The notes under the pieces: generated by a model
Seen by the model: only the letters and a program-made list of their open reading frames with translations
Told to the model about the DNA's origin: nothing
The model's database searches: none
Shown: positions 1-8,370 of the stretch, piece by piece
Layout of the letters: each line of letters begins with the position of its first letter
Numbering within the stretch: position 1 is the first letter of the stretch
DNA from: a virus
Reading direction: 5' to 3' (one strand)
DNA: 64,000 nucleotides
Virus record (IMG/VR): IMGVR_UViG_3300023273_000812
Coordinates: 37,750 to 101,749 of that record
Translations under genes and position numbers: made by a program

Positions 1-425
1 GCTACTAATCCTTGACCTTGACATAAGAGTCTAAGGTTAAGATCTTTAGAGACTAGTACTACATGTTCGTATTGCTTTTTCATTTCTAAAGCACATTCCA
101 TAATCCACAGATCCATCTTTCTAGGATTAGTGGTAGACTGTAAAGCCTTAATACCAATGTCTGAAGTTGTGCCTATAACTTTCACATTAATGTCTTCTTC
201 TTGTAGGTAAACTCCTTTTTGTAAATCTTGGTCACCTTGAATGTCTTGTATATTTCTACTTGCCTCCCTAGACTTAAAACTAACATTAGTTTTCTTTCTT
301 TCTTTTAAGTCATCCAGTTCTATGATTACAAAGATTGGGAGAGCAACATCATTGCCTTTAAAGTTTGTAATACATTCTGGATCATGAATAAGTACAGATG
401 TGTCTAATACATATAGTTTTCTCAT
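1..425 (-). CDS. PhoH-like protein, N-terminal PIN domain (partial)
   Basis: The minus strand encodes at least 141 residues starting at 425 and running off the left edge of the window, so the C-terminus is missing. The protein opens with MRKLYVLDTSVLIHDP, the typical start of the PIN nuclease domain found ahead of the ATPase in YlaK-type PhoH proteins. An IELDDLK segment near residue 42 and a later VSKDLNLR segment supply further conserved acidic positions. Family knowledge: PIN domains cleave RNA using clustered acidic residues, and PIN-PhoH fusions couple this to a P-loop ATPase. The ATPase half would lie outside the window and is inferred only. The start is preceded by AGGAGGT on the minus strand, a strong ribosome binding site. 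The gene diverges from the plus-strand replication operon. Confidence 0.85.
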   Translation of the reverse strand, partial: MRKLYVLDTSVLIHDPECITNFKGNDVALPIFVIIELDDLKERKKTNVSFKSREASRNIQDIQGDQDLQKGVYLQEEDINVKVIGTTSDIGIKALQSTTNPRKMDLWIMECALEMKKQYEHVVLVSKDLNLRLLCQGQGLV

Positions 426-482
426 TAAGTACCTCCTAGTACATAAACCACACAAGATAGAAAAGAAACTAAGTTCTGTGTG

Positions 483-488
483 TATAAT
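483..488 (+). promoter_or_regulatory. candidate host-type -10 box
   Basis: TATAAT lies in the divergent region between the PhoH-like gene and the small ORF at 513. No convincing -35 box is visible, so this is a weak call. Confidence 0.25.
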
Positions 489-512
489 TAAGTGTTTATT
501 TGGAGTGTGAAA

Positions 513-695
513 GTGAAAAACATAAAAATATTTTTATACTTGTGTTTAGCAGTGTTTACTTTAAGACTGAGTGTGAACACTTATAGATGGTATTGTTTAA
601 ATAGGGATTGTACAGATTATTCCTCTAAAACAGAAAGAGAGTGTGAAAGAACCAAAAGATACTTGAGATATAGTATACGCAAGGCTAATAAATGA
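513..695 (+). CDS. small hypothetical membrane protein
   Basis: This 60-residue ORF uses a GTG start at 513, chosen because GGAG sits about ten bases upstream; in-frame starts at 492 and 507 are alternatives. Residues 4-16 are hydrophobic and could be a membrane anchor or signal sequence. The remainder is charged and contains three cysteines. It precedes the Cas4-like nuclease gene by about 45 bases. No family is recognised. It may be a short membrane-anchored phage protein, but with weak initiation signals it could also be a chance ORF. Confidence 0.45.
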   Translation: MKNIKIFLYLCLAVFTLRLSVNTYRWYCLNRDCTDYSSKTERECERTKRYLRYSIRKANK

Positions 696-741
696 TGGTG
701 TTTAAGTTTAATGTGTGTATTTTTATTTATGGGGGTGACCT

Positions 742-1629
742 GTGAATATAAAAAGTACATTGTTCTGGTCTCATTTAAAAATGTATGAAGACTGTCCTCA
801 AAGGTTTCTTTGGACAAAAGGTTGGGATGGTATTGATGTAGGTGCTGGAGAGGGTAAACCAAAACCAGTTACTAAACCTACAAGTAGACATGCTGCTATT
901 ATGGGTATTGCTATTCATCACGCTATTGAGTTGTTTTATAATGATGAGATTTATCGTAACGGAAAAGGTGTTACAGATTTACTTTGTACACTAGCCACAG
1001 AAAAGTTTAACACTTTATGTGAAAAGTCTTTTATAGACTATGAGGAAGCCAAGTTAACTAAACAACAGATGTTAGACTTAGTTATTAATGGTGTTAAAGG
1101 GTTTGTACAGACTTGTAAACACAATAAATTACTAGGTACATATTCCAAGTCCGAAGTAAAAATGATAGCGTGGATTGACCAGTATAACAGTATTGGTGGG
1201 ATTGTAGACATTGTTGTTCGAAGAGAAGACTGTGGTACTTTACTGTTAGATGGTAAGAACAGTCGTATAAAAGAAAAGGTAGACGAGGATCAATTACACT
1301 TCTATGCTCTAGTGTATAGATACTCTTATAGAAAGATGCCGGACAAGTTAGGGTTCGTTTGGTTTAGGTATCCGTATGTAGAAAATACACAAGACACAGG
1401 TATTACTTGGGTAGATGTTAGTCAACAAAAGTTGGACGAGTTAATTACAAGGGTACAAACGGCTAAGAAAAGTATGTATAAGAAGAAGTTTAAAGCCAAA
1501 CCTAGTAGAGATGCTTGTATCTTTTGTAATTATAAAGATCAATGTTCTGAATACCAAGAAGGTGAGCAGTTAGTAGAGGGTATTAAAAAAGTACCAAAGA
1601 ATAATGGTTTTGGAGATTTCTCCCTATAA
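742..1629 (+). CDS. PD-(D/E)XK nuclease, RecB/Cas4-like
   Basis: This 295-residue protein has the layout of RecB/Cas4-type nucleases. An early cysteine (C18 in YEDCPQRF) and a C-terminal trio (C259, C262, C268 in ACIFCNYKDQC) match the four cysteines that hold an iron-sulfur cluster in AddB/Cas4 proteins. Between them lie a histidine-rich helix (AIHHAIELF), GGIVDIV and LLLDGKNS, giving the D...D-x-K metal site, and a downstream QLHFYALVY helix corresponding to the QhxxY motif. The expected role is exonuclease or end processing in phage replication or recombination. The start is GTG behind a G-rich ribosome binding site. It is the first recognisable gene of the replication block; the exact substrate is not deducible. 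Confidence 0.85.
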   Translation: MNIKSTLFWSHLKMYEDCPQRFLWTKGWDGIDVGAGEGKPKPVTKPTSRHAAIMGIAIHHAIELFYNDEIYRNGKGVTDLLCTLATEKFNTLCEKSFIDYEEAKLTKQQMLDLVINGVKGFVQTCKHNKLLGTYSKSEVKMIAWIDQYNSIGGIVDIVVRREDCGTLLLDGKNSRIKEKVDEDQLHFYALVYRYSYRKMPDKLGFVWFRYPYVENTQDTGITWVDVSQQKLDELITRVQTAKKSMYKKKFKAKPSRDACIFCNYKDQCSEYQEGEQLVEGIKKVPKNNGFGDFSL

Positions 1630-1644
1630 CCTAAAACCTTAAAA

Positions 1645-1653
1645 TAGTATATA
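1645..1653 (+). promoter_or_regulatory. TAGTATATA motif, putative early promoter
   Basis: TAGTATATA lies 19 bases before the start at 1672. The same nonamer occurs ahead of dnaX (6966) and ahead of 16968. The promoter role is inferred. Confidence 0.4.
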
Positions 1654-1671
1654 CAACATAAGGAGGTAGGT

Positions 1672-1935
1672 ATGACTACGGAAGACCGGTTAAACAAAGC
1701 CATTAAGTTAAGAGAAACTTTATCCTCAGACTTACAAAGAATGTTAGGAAAGAAACAAGCCGCAGAACAGTCTTTATTAAAAGTCGAACAAGAGATAAGA
1801 GACGCTAACTTAGATCCCAACACTTTACAAGAAACTTTAACAAAGTTACAACAAGCCCTTGAACAAACATTAAGTGAGTTCGAGGCTCAACTCAATCTAG
1901 TACAGGATAAAATGTCCTTATATACGGAGAAATAA
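1672..1935 (+). CDS. hypothetical coiled-coil protein
   Basis: This 87-residue protein follows a perfect AAGGAGGT ribosome binding site. It is almost entirely helical, with heptad-like leucine, glutamine and glutamate spacing consistent with a coiled coil. Its stop codon overlaps the start of the sliding clamp gene, so the two are translationally coupled. It has no recognisable domain. Placement beside the clamp suggests a replication or recombination accessory role, which is inference. Confidence 0.7.
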   Translation: MTTEDRLNKAIKLRETLSSDLQRMLGKKQAAEQSLLKVEQEIRDANLDPNTLQETLTKLQQALEQTLSEFEAQLNLVQDKMSLYTEK

Positions 1936-3068
1936 TGAAAATTGAAGTCGCAAGAAATGATTTAGAGTTCTCTCTAAATACTACCAGAACAGCTGTAGGT
2001 AACGGTACAGACATTACATCACACTACCTGTTTCGTGTACATAATAATAAAGTAGAAGTTCTTTCCCAGAACTTAAGAGTGTTTAGTGGTGCTCCAATTA
2101 TTTGTACCTTTGAAGGTGAAGAGGGCGATGCTTTTACAGTGGAATCTTGGCGTTTAGATAAGTGGTTGTCCGGTGCTTCAGATGGTGTGTTAACACTTAC
2201 TTATAATGGTGGTGGGGATGTACAAGCCAAGTCCGGTCGTTCCTCTATTCGTTTAAGATCTTTAGATCCTAGTAAGTTTCCTTTTTGGGATAAGTTAATG
2301 TCTACGGCTACTACTGTTGGAAATATTGCCCCTGAAAAGATTACAAGGGCTTTAAATCTTACTAAGAACTTTGTTAGTACAGACGACACACTTAAACCAG
2401 AATTGTGTCAAGTAGAATCTATTGATGGTACATTTTGGGCTACAGATAGAAAAGGTGTGTGTAGTGCAAAAGTTCCTATGGGTGACTTGAACATTCGTAT
2501 TCCTGCTAAAGACATTACTCCAGTAACAAAGTTCTTGGGTAATGAGGATTCTGTTGAAGTGTTAACATCTACTCGTGAAGATGATAGTGGTTCTTGTGTA
2601 TTGTTTAAGAAGGAAACAGGTCACTACTTAGGTGTTACTAAGCCTGTTACACAGTTTCCGACCTTGGCTTTAGATCCAGATAAAGTGCCAGATTGTACAG
2701 TTAGTTTGGATATGGACGAGTTAACAGCAGGTTTGGCTGTCTTGTCGGCTTCTGCTCCTAAAGGTCATGAGAGTGTTACTTTCCGTTGGGATAGTGAGAA
2801 TCAAAAGGTGGTTTTGTCAATGCCAAGTGTTGCCGGTGGCAATGATGAGTACCCTCTAAGTTTGGCTGGACTTACAGTACATAGTAAAGAGTTCGAAACT
2901 TTTACTATCGACTATCCGTACTTGAAAGGTATTGTTAACGCTTTTGGTTTAGATAAAATTGATCTTGGTGTTAATAGTATGGGTCGAGCAGGTTTTACAT
3001 CTTTTAAGTATGAAGAAGAAGTAGAAGAAGGAAACTCATACTACGCTGTAATTGTATGGAGAACTTAA
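1935..3068 (+). CDS. sliding clamp, DNA polymerase III beta-like
   Basis: The 377-residue length matches bacterial beta clamps built from three repeats. The N-terminus (MKIEVARNDLEFSLNTTRTAVG) resembles the first DnaN helix and strand. Later segments such as SSIRLRSLDPSKFPFWDKL and KKETGHYLGVTKPVTQFPTL match the inter-repeat pattern in which an 'FP' follows a beta strand. The C-terminal YYAVIVWRT corresponds to the strand beside the partner-binding pocket. The clamp would encircle DNA and tether the phage polymerase; the DnaX-type loader at 7000 is its likely partner. Divergence is high, so the assignment rests on overall pattern rather than one invariant motif. Confidence 0.8.
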   Translation: MKIEVARNDLEFSLNTTRTAVGNGTDITSHYLFRVHNNKVEVLSQNLRVFSGAPIICTFEGEEGDAFTVESWRLDKWLSGASDGVLTLTYNGGGDVQAKSGRSSIRLRSLDPSKFPFWDKLMSTATTVGNIAPEKITRALNLTKNFVSTDDTLKPELCQVESIDGTFWATDRKGVCSAKVPMGDLNIRIPAKDITPVTKFLGNEDSVEVLTSTREDDSGSCVLFKKETGHYLGVTKPVTQFPTLALDPDKVPDCTVSLDMDELTAGLAVLSASAPKGHESVTFRWDSENQKVVLSMPSVAGGNDEYPLSLAGLTVHSKEFETFTIDYPYLKGIVNAFGLDKIDLGVNSMGRAGFTSFKYEEEVEEGNSYYAVIVWRT

Positions 3069-3725
3069 TTGTCTACTTATGATCAATTAATGTTTGTGTA
3101 TAAGGGCTTAAGGGAGGATTACATCCGAACAAAAGCCCTTATTGATACACATAAAAAACAACATGAAGAGTTGTTGGAACAAGTTTTAGATCTAAAACAT
3201 CGAACAGATATATTAGATAAAACTTGTTCTGTTCTTCGTGGTTTAATTGACCATGAAATGGTAGCCAATATAACAACAGCGGAAACATTATTAACAGAAG
3301 GATTACAACATATCTTTGACGACTTAAATCTAAGTGTACGAGCGGACACTAGTATACAAAGAGGTAAAGTGTCTGTAGACTTTGTAACAGTACAAGAACA
3401 TACTACTGGCATGATAACAGAAGGTAGTTCTATGGATGTTTATGGTGGTTCTGTATCTACAGTACAATCCACTCTACTAAGGATTGTTGTACTAACAAGA
3501 AGAAGTTTACGACCTTTATTGTTATTGGATGAAAGTTTATCGGCAGTGGCTGAAAGGTATGTTCCAAGAGTAGGAAACTTTTTAAGAACACTGTCAGAAA
3601 AGTTAAACTTAGACATTCTAGTGGTAACACATAATCCAACATTAGTAGAGCAAGCGGATGTTGCTTATAGGATTAAAAAAATAAAAGGTTCGGCTACTTT
3701 CACAAAAATAGGGCGTTCACAATGA
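3069..3725 (+). CDS. half ABC-type ATPase (RecF/SMC/Rad50 C-terminal lobe)
   Basis: This 218-residue protein starts with TTG directly after the clamp stop codon. Residues 1-60 form a coiled coil. The second half carries an ABC signature-like segment (GGSVSTVQSTLLRIV), a Walker B motif (LLLLDESL) with D-loop, and an H-loop (VVTHNP), all as in the C-terminal lobe of RecF/Rad50/SMC proteins. No Walker A P-loop is present. Short phage proteins of this half-ATPase type are known and usually annotated as ATPase or recombination proteins, so it need not be truncated. It probably dimerises or pairs with another subunit in DNA repair; the partner is not visible here. Confidence 0.7.
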   Translation: MSTYDQLMFVYKGLREDYIRTKALIDTHKKQHEELLEQVLDLKHRTDILDKTCSVLRGLIDHEMVANITTAETLLTEGLQHIFDDLNLSVRADTSIQRGKVSVDFVTVQEHTTGMITEGSSMDVYGGSVSTVQSTLLRIVVLTRRSLRPLLLLDESLSAVAERYVPRVGNFLRTLSEKLNLDILVVTHNPTLVEQADVAYRIKKIKGSATFTKIGRSQ

Positions 3726-4138
3726 AAACCGATGGTGAAATAAAACAACGATTAAAACAAATTCGTTTCCGAACTATTAAAAAAGAAATTGAAAACCTAC
3801 TTAAAAGAACCGCTTCTAACTGTAGGTTTAACTACTTATTAAAACCACAAGGACAAGACACTACTCAGTTATGTGATATGTTAGAAGGTGGTGTTTATAT
3901 TTGTAAGTGTCCAGATTACAATACACATATATGTGATACTCGTTTTTCTCAAGAGGACCCGGCTGTAAAATGTCCTTACTTTGACACTAGACACAACAAG
4001 GACTTAATTAAACAATCTTTATCTGGTTTCTTTGACAATGCCCCCGTAGAAGAAATCTTAGTAAGATTTCCACAGATAGCTACCCTGTTATGGGTGTTAC
4101 AAGAAGACGATGTAAAACCTACAACAGAAGAAGACTAA
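3722..4138 (+). CDS. hypothetical protein with cysteine cluster
   Basis: This 138-residue protein overlaps the previous gene by four bases (ATGA). The N-terminus is basic. The central segment has paired cysteines (CKCPDYNTHICDTRF, then KCPYFD) that could bind zinc or an iron-sulfur cluster. It sits between the half ABC-ATPase and the primase, so a nucleic-acid role is plausible. No family is recognised. Confidence 0.7.
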   Translation: MKTDGEIKQRLKQIRFRTIKKEIENLLKRTASNCRFNYLLKPQGQDTTQLCDMLEGGVYICKCPDYNTHICDTRFSQEDPAVKCPYFDTRHNKDLIKQSLSGFFDNAPVEEILVRFPQIATLLWVLQEDDVKPTTEED

Positions 4139-4650
4139 TGTTATTACAAGTTATTCAAATGAAGACACCCCAACCTCCTATTATGTTTGAATGCGGTGTG
4201 GATCAACAATTAGATGGACCTTACTTAGTTAGTTCGACGAAAGACTTTATATGGGTAAACAGACAGTTCCCAGGTAATCTATTAAGAGCCGCTACTAGGC
4301 AAGGGTCTATAAACGAGTTGTTTATGGACATTGTTTTTAAGTGTAAAGAAATGTCCCTACAATCCCAATGGGGTTCTTGTTTGGAATATAACAACACTAA
4401 TATACAGGATCGTTTACAACAGGTACAAGAGTACTTTAACTACTTTGGTTTTACAGAGTTTGATGTTTATACAAACGAAACAGTAAACGATGTTAACAGT
4501 ACCCTAGTAAGTTGGGTACCTGAAAAGTATATAGTTGTGACACCCAAGGATAAAACATACTTAGGCACTGTTTATAACTTTAACTCAAACTTAAATGGTG
4601 TAGTTGTACATAATCCTTCTAGGGGTATTTGTATCTTATATCCAGAGTAA
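4138..4650 (+). CDS. hypothetical protein in replication operon
   Basis: The start chosen is the ATG in TAATG overlapping the upstream stop, giving 170 residues; an in-frame upstream start at 4090 would lie inside the previous gene. The protein is mixed alpha/beta with no recognised motif. Context between the half ABC-ATPase and the primase suggests a replication accessory role, which is inference only. Confidence 0.65.
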   Translation: MLLQVIQMKTPQPPIMFECGVDQQLDGPYLVSSTKDFIWVNRQFPGNLLRAATRQGSINELFMDIVFKCKEMSLQSQWGSCLEYNNTNIQDRLQQVQEYFNYFGFTEFDVYTNETVNDVNSTLVSWVPEKYIVVTPKDKTYLGTVYNFNSNLNGVVVHNPSRGICILYPE

Positions 4651-4653
4651 TAC

Positions 4654-5364
4654 ATGAGAGAGTGGTTGTTAAACGCTATTAAGGATTTAACCTTACCGGA
4701 AGAAGCTTTAGGTTATGTTTTAGGTAGAGGTTTACCTTATACACTTGTACAGGAACTAAAAATAGGTGTGTGGAAAACACAAACGGAAAGAGCCCCAGAC
4801 TCGGACTTTCATACTAATGGTGTGATGGGTCATCGTTTACATGGTATGTTGTGTATTCCTATCTACTCTCCTAGAGGTGTGTTAATAGGCTGTGAGTTTC
4901 GTAATATGGAAGAGAAACTTGTTCGTAAGTATTACTTACCTGATGTTAAGTGGAATCCAGCTTTTGTAGGTATGTGTCCTAGTGTGTTTGAAGGAATTTG
5001 TAAGGGTTATGATGTGTGGTTGGTAGAAGGTGTGTTTGATCTAAGTATCCTAAAAGCCTTACCTAAAAATCATGTGTGTCTAGCGATGGGTGGTGCTAGA
5101 GTAACTCCTACACAAGTAAAGTTCTTACAAAGGTTTATACGACCTAAGGCTACTGTACATATATGTTTTGATATGGATGAAACAGGTAGAAAGTTAAGTG
5201 CTGGATATAAAAATGATCAGGGAAAACTAATTTGGGGTCTAAAACAGAAACTGGATACAGTACATATAAACACTAGGTTGGTTACTTACTTTGGAGGTAA
5301 AGATCCTGGTGAAATATGGGAAAGTGGTGGAACACTAGCCCTTAAAAAATCCTTTAACTTATAA
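4654..5364 (+). CDS. TOPRIM-domain DNA primase-like protein
   Basis: This 236-residue protein resembles the catalytic core of DnaG-type primases. An N-terminal segment with GHRLHGMLCIPIYSPRG and CEFRN is typical of the region preceding TOPRIM. The TOPRIM motifs follow: VWLVEGVFDL supplies the catalytic glutamate, and HICFDMDETGR supplies the DxD metal site. A C-terminal GGKDPGEIW segment is also typical of primases. It lacks an N-terminal zinc finger and any helicase domain, so those functions must be separate. The expected role is RNA primer synthesis for phage replication. Confidence 0.8.
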   Translation: MREWLLNAIKDLTLPEEALGYVLGRGLPYTLVQELKIGVWKTQTERAPDSDFHTNGVMGHRLHGMLCIPIYSPRGVLIGCEFRNMEEKLVRKYYLPDVKWNPAFVGMCPSVFEGICKGYDVWLVEGVFDLSILKALPKNHVCLAMGGARVTPTQVKFLQRFIRPKATVHICFDMDETGRKLSAGYKNDQGKLIWGLKQKLDTVHINTRLVTYFGGKDPGEIWESGGTLALKKSFNL

Positions 5365-5381
5365 TCTTTGGAGATTAAAAA

Positions 5382-5840
5382 ATGTCTGCTACTATTTGGA
5401 AAGCACGAGAAGAAATTGTGTCTGATGTACACACCCTAATTCATAATAATCACCCACACTTATCTTACTTGGTAGATGAGATCTGTGTAGTGTTTCGGGA
5501 AAAGGCTACTATGTCTGGTGGTCAAACAGTCTTTGGTAAAGTAACTAAATGTTCTGACTTGATTAACGCTATGTCTGGTACAGATTACCAGTTGATTATG
5601 GAGTTGGCTGCAGATACTTGGACTAACGACTTAGATACACACGCACAAGAAGCATTGTTGGACAGTTTGTTGTGTTCTATTCATGTAGAAGAGAATCCTA
5701 AAACTGGTGACATGAAAATTAAAATCTTGAAGCCAGACATTATGGCACATCGTTCTAACATTGAGAAATATGGTATGTGGATGCCTAAACAAGAAGACTT
5801 GGACTTAGATAACTTAGAGGAAGTTGAAGAACAAGGTTAA
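5382..5840 (+). CDS. hypothetical protein, acidic C-terminus
   Basis: This 152-residue protein has a clear GGAG ribosome binding site. The body is mixed alpha/beta and the last 20 residues are strongly acidic (DLDLDNLEEVEEQG), a trait of DNA mimics or of tails that bind basic partners. It is the last gene of the replication operon before a terminator. No family is recognised. Confidence 0.7.
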   Translation: MSATIWKAREEIVSDVHTLIHNNHPHLSYLVDEICVVFREKATMSGGQTVFGKVTKCSDLINAMSGTDYQLIMELAADTWTNDLDTHAQEALLDSLLCSIHVEENPKTGDMKIKILKPDIMAHRSNIEKYGMWMPKQEDLDLDNLEEVEEQG

Positions 5841-5841
5841 T

Positions 5842-5857
5842 AATAGGTTGTTTATCT
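5842..5857 (+). promoter_or_regulatory. late-promoter-like motif AATA-N5-TTTATCT
   Basis: One base after the stop of the preceding gene. It matches the recurring AATA-N5-TYTATAC element except for the last two bases, and lies directly ahead of the terminator at 5864. Promoter function is inferred. Confidence 0.4.
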
Positions 5858-5863
5858 TGTATT

Positions 5864-5892
5864 AAAAGGAGAGTGATACACTCTCCTTTTTT
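5864..5892 (+). terminator. intrinsic terminator
   Basis: AAAAGGAGAGTG, an ATA loop and the perfect complement form a twelve-pair stem followed by T residues. It ends the replication operon. A near-identical hairpin lies at 63771. Confidence 0.9.
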
Positions 5893-5903
5893 AGGTTTAA
5901 GTT

Positions 5904-6938
5904 ATGGTAGATAGTAAGACAGTAGTAAAACGATATATACTCAGACAAGCGGCTTTACAGGCCTATACAGAAGCCACACAGTCTAGGTACGCTTTTAATA
6001 GTAGACAGGCCCGTAAAGTAAGACAAGAGTTTACAGTAGAGGTGTTTGAAGCTTTTACTTATCCTTTTTTAAAGAAGGCTGTAGATAAGTTTACAATCAA
6101 GGATGTGGTTAAAAAGGTTAAAGACATCTGGTTGGCTTTTCAAAAAGTTCCTAAGTATTGGGAACAGTTTAAAAGTATGTTAGGTATTACAGCTAAAAAC
6201 CTTATTACATTCACAGCACAGTTACCTAAAAAGATTATAGAGTTTTTCAAAAACGGATATAAAGGGTTTACAGATGTTGTTAAACAGATGCAAAGTAAAC
6301 TGTCCGAGTTTATGAAGGTGTTTAATGCTATAAGTAGTAACATTACTCCCTTTAACTTATTAATGGAAAAGGCTACAACATACCTAAAAGAATCCCCAGT
6401 CGGTAAACAGGTTATTGGTGTGTTAGACAACGGCAAGAAGAAAGCCGAAGACTTCCTTAGTAACATTAAGTTTAAAAGTGGTAATACTGGCTTAGACTTA
6501 ATGAAAGATATACTGAATACTTTTCTAGATGGTAAGGTATCCAATACAGTAGGTATACCTTTAAAGGCTTACATTTTCTTTGACATCTGGATTAGTGTGG
6601 CCGAGTTGTCTTGGGATTATACTGGAATCGTTAAAGGTATGTTAGGTCTTTTATCTTGGAGAGACTTGTTAGGAACACTACCTGAAAGTGGTGTGGGTTA
6701 CTTAGTAAATAAGTTTCTAGGTTTCGCCTTCCCTGGTTTTGCTATTTTTAAAGGATACTCTTTGTTGACAAAGATAACAGGTAATCGTTTGATGTTAGTA
6801 ATACCTGTGTTCCAAATTATTTACTTAATTAAAAATAAGTTAATAGCCATAGGCTCTTCCGTTATTAAGTTCTTTTGGGATAAGATGGGTATCCCAGACT
6901 TTAAGGACAAAGGATTGCCGGAAACAATAAGTTTGTAA
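5904..6938 (+). CDS. hypothetical protein with hydrophobic C-terminal half; possible virion cargo
   Basis: This 344-residue protein begins with a basic amphipathic stretch (VVKRYILRQAALQAYTEA) resembling the termini of the proteins at 9540, 25522, 28534, 29536 and 59219. Residues 45-175 are helical and lysine-rich. The C-terminal third has several hydrophobic segments (for example around KAYIFFDIWISVAEL and LMLVIPVFQIIYLI) that could insert in a membrane. A tagged, helical, membrane-active protein could be packaged and ejected with the DNA, but this is inference. It follows a terminator and has a poor ribosome binding site. No family is recognised. Confidence 0.7.
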   Translation: MVDSKTVVKRYILRQAALQAYTEATQSRYAFNSRQARKVRQEFTVEVFEAFTYPFLKKAVDKFTIKDVVKKVKDIWLAFQKVPKYWEQFKSMLGITAKNLITFTAQLPKKIIEFFKNGYKGFTDVVKQMQSKLSEFMKVFNAISSNITPFNLLMEKATTYLKESPVGKQVIGVLDNGKKKAEDFLSNIKFKSGNTGLDLMKDILNTFLDGKVSNTVGIPLKAYIFFDIWISVAELSWDYTGIVKGMLGLLSWRDLLGTLPESGVGYLVNKFLGFAFPGFAIFKGYSLLTKITGNRLMLVIPVFQIIYLIKNKLIAIGSSVIKFFWDKMGIPDFKDKGLPETISL

Positions 6939-6953
6939 ATAATCCTAGTATTG

Positions 6954-6974
6954 TTGACACGCATATAGTATATA
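6954..6974 (+). promoter_or_regulatory. putative early promoter of dnaX operon
   Basis: TTGACA at 6954-6959 is followed by TAGTATATA at 6966-6974. The same TAGTATATA occurs ahead of 1672 and 16968. Spacing does not fit a standard 17-base sigma-70 promoter built from these two elements, so recognition may differ. Confidence 0.45.
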
Positions 6975-6999
6975 TGTACAACAAGATTAGGAGATAGCT

Positions 7000-8370
7000 A
7001 TGGCTTTAGACACAAAGTACAGACCACGAAATTATGTAGATGTTTTAGGACAAGAATCTAGTACTGCTGTTTTAAAACAGTTTGTGAAAGAAGGAAAAGG
7101 CTTTCACCAGTCTTATGTGTTTTGTGGTCAACATGGTTCTGGTAAAACAACAATGGGTCGTATTCTAGCCCGTGCTTTATTGTGTTCTAATCCTGTAGAA
7201 GGTGAACCTTGTAATGAGTGCGAATCCTGTAATACCTTTCTAAGTGGTGGTGTACACGCTAACTTTGAAGAGTTAGATGCTGCTACTAGATCAGGTAAGG
7301 CTGACTTAGCACAAATTATAGAAGAACTTAACTACGCTTCCTTTTCAGGTAAAAGAAAGATTTACTTGTTCGACGAGTCCCATCGTTTATCTAAACAGGC
7401 CTTAGATGCGTTATTAAAACCGATGGAAGACACAATAGAAGGAAGTGAAGACAAAAGACTTATCTGTATTTTCTGTACAACAGAACCAGAGAAAATGGTA
7501 TCTACTATCTTCTCTAGATGTGCTCCAGCGTTTGTTATTAAAGCCGTAGACGCAGAAGGTATTGCTGAACGATTGGCTTATGTGTGTGAACAAGAGAGTA
7601 TTAACTATACTATAGATTCCTTAGTAACAATAGCGGAAGTAGCAGAGTGTCACATTAGAGACTGTTTAAAAATGGTTGAAGGTGTGTCTATGTTAGGGGA
7701 CATTAATAAGCAGACAGTTACTCAGTACTTACAGATAGGTGCTAATGATTATATTGTGGACACACTTTTAAACATTGGTGTGGATCTAAATCAATGTGTA
7801 CAGAATACAGATTTACTATCTAAAGAAGTTTCTCCAAGTGTTGCATATGAAAGATTAGCAGATTGTTGTATGGTGGCTTATCGTAAGTTTTTAGGTGTGG
7901 GTAAAGTTCCTAAACAATGGGAGGAGTCCAAGATAGAGGAACTATCTAAGAAGGGTGAACAGTTATTAACATTGTCTATGAAGTTTGCTGCTCCAATACA
8001 TAAACCTAGTAAACAAACATTGGTGTTAGATATAGCAATGTGTCATTATGGAGATAAGTTCCAAGTCCCAGATAATTGTGTTACAATAAACTTTAATAAC
8101 AGTGGTGCTAAATCTTCTACTAATGAGCATAAAAAATCAACAGTAGAAAAGATAAATGTAAGTAATATACAAAGTGAGGTTGTTAAAACAGACAAGCCAG
8201 TAAAGGGTCAGGTAAGTCAGTCTTTAACTCCTACAGGTGTCTGGGTAGACCCTAGAGCCATAAAAAGTATAAATACACAAAAAAGAATCACTAACGGGTT
8301 AGCACCTAATGAGTTTAGATCGATACTACTGTATCATCTGCGGAGACAAATAGATGGAGAGAGATGGTAA
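7000..8370 (+). CDS. dnaX: clamp loader subunit, DnaX (gamma/tau)-like
   Basis: This 456-residue protein has the full DnaX ATPase core. The opening YRPRNYVDVLGQ is family-typical. Walker A is GQHGSGKT (43-50), the zinc-binding set is C62, C71, C74 and C77, Walker B is IYLFDESH (121-128), sensor 1 lies around CTTEPEK, and the arginine finger is the SRC motif at 172-174. It loads the sliding clamp (1935) onto primed DNA using ATP. The C-terminal third is divergent and low in complexity near 365-420. The next gene starts within its last 17 bases, tying clamp loading to the NusG-like gene. The start follows AGGAG. Confidence 0.95.
   Translation: MALDTKYRPRNYVDVLGQESSTAVLKQFVKEGKGFHQSYVFCGQHGSGKTTMGRILARALLCSNPVEGEPCNECESCNTFLSGGVHANFEELDAATRSGKADLAQIIEELNYASFSGKRKIYLFDESHRLSKQALDALLKPMEDTIEGSEDKRLICIFCTTEPEKMVSTIFSRCAPAFVIKAVDAEGIAERLAYVCEQESINYTIDSLVTIAEVAECHIRDCLKMVEGVSMLGDINKQTVTQYLQIGANDYIVDTLLNIGVDLNQCVQNTDLLSKEVSPSVAYERLADCCMVAYRKFLGVGKVPKQWEESKIEELSKKGEQLLTLSMKFAAPIHKPSKQTLVLDIAMCHYGDKFQVPDNCVTINFNNSGAKSSTNEHKKSTVEKINVSNIQSEVVKTDKPVKGQVSQSLTPTGVWVDPRAIKSINTQKRITNGLAPNEFRSILLYHLRRQIDGERW

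Noticed and set aside
4090-4137. Longer N-terminus for the gene at 4138
   Set aside because: The extension lies wholly inside the upstream gene, and the TAATG overlap at 4138 is the usual junction in this genome.
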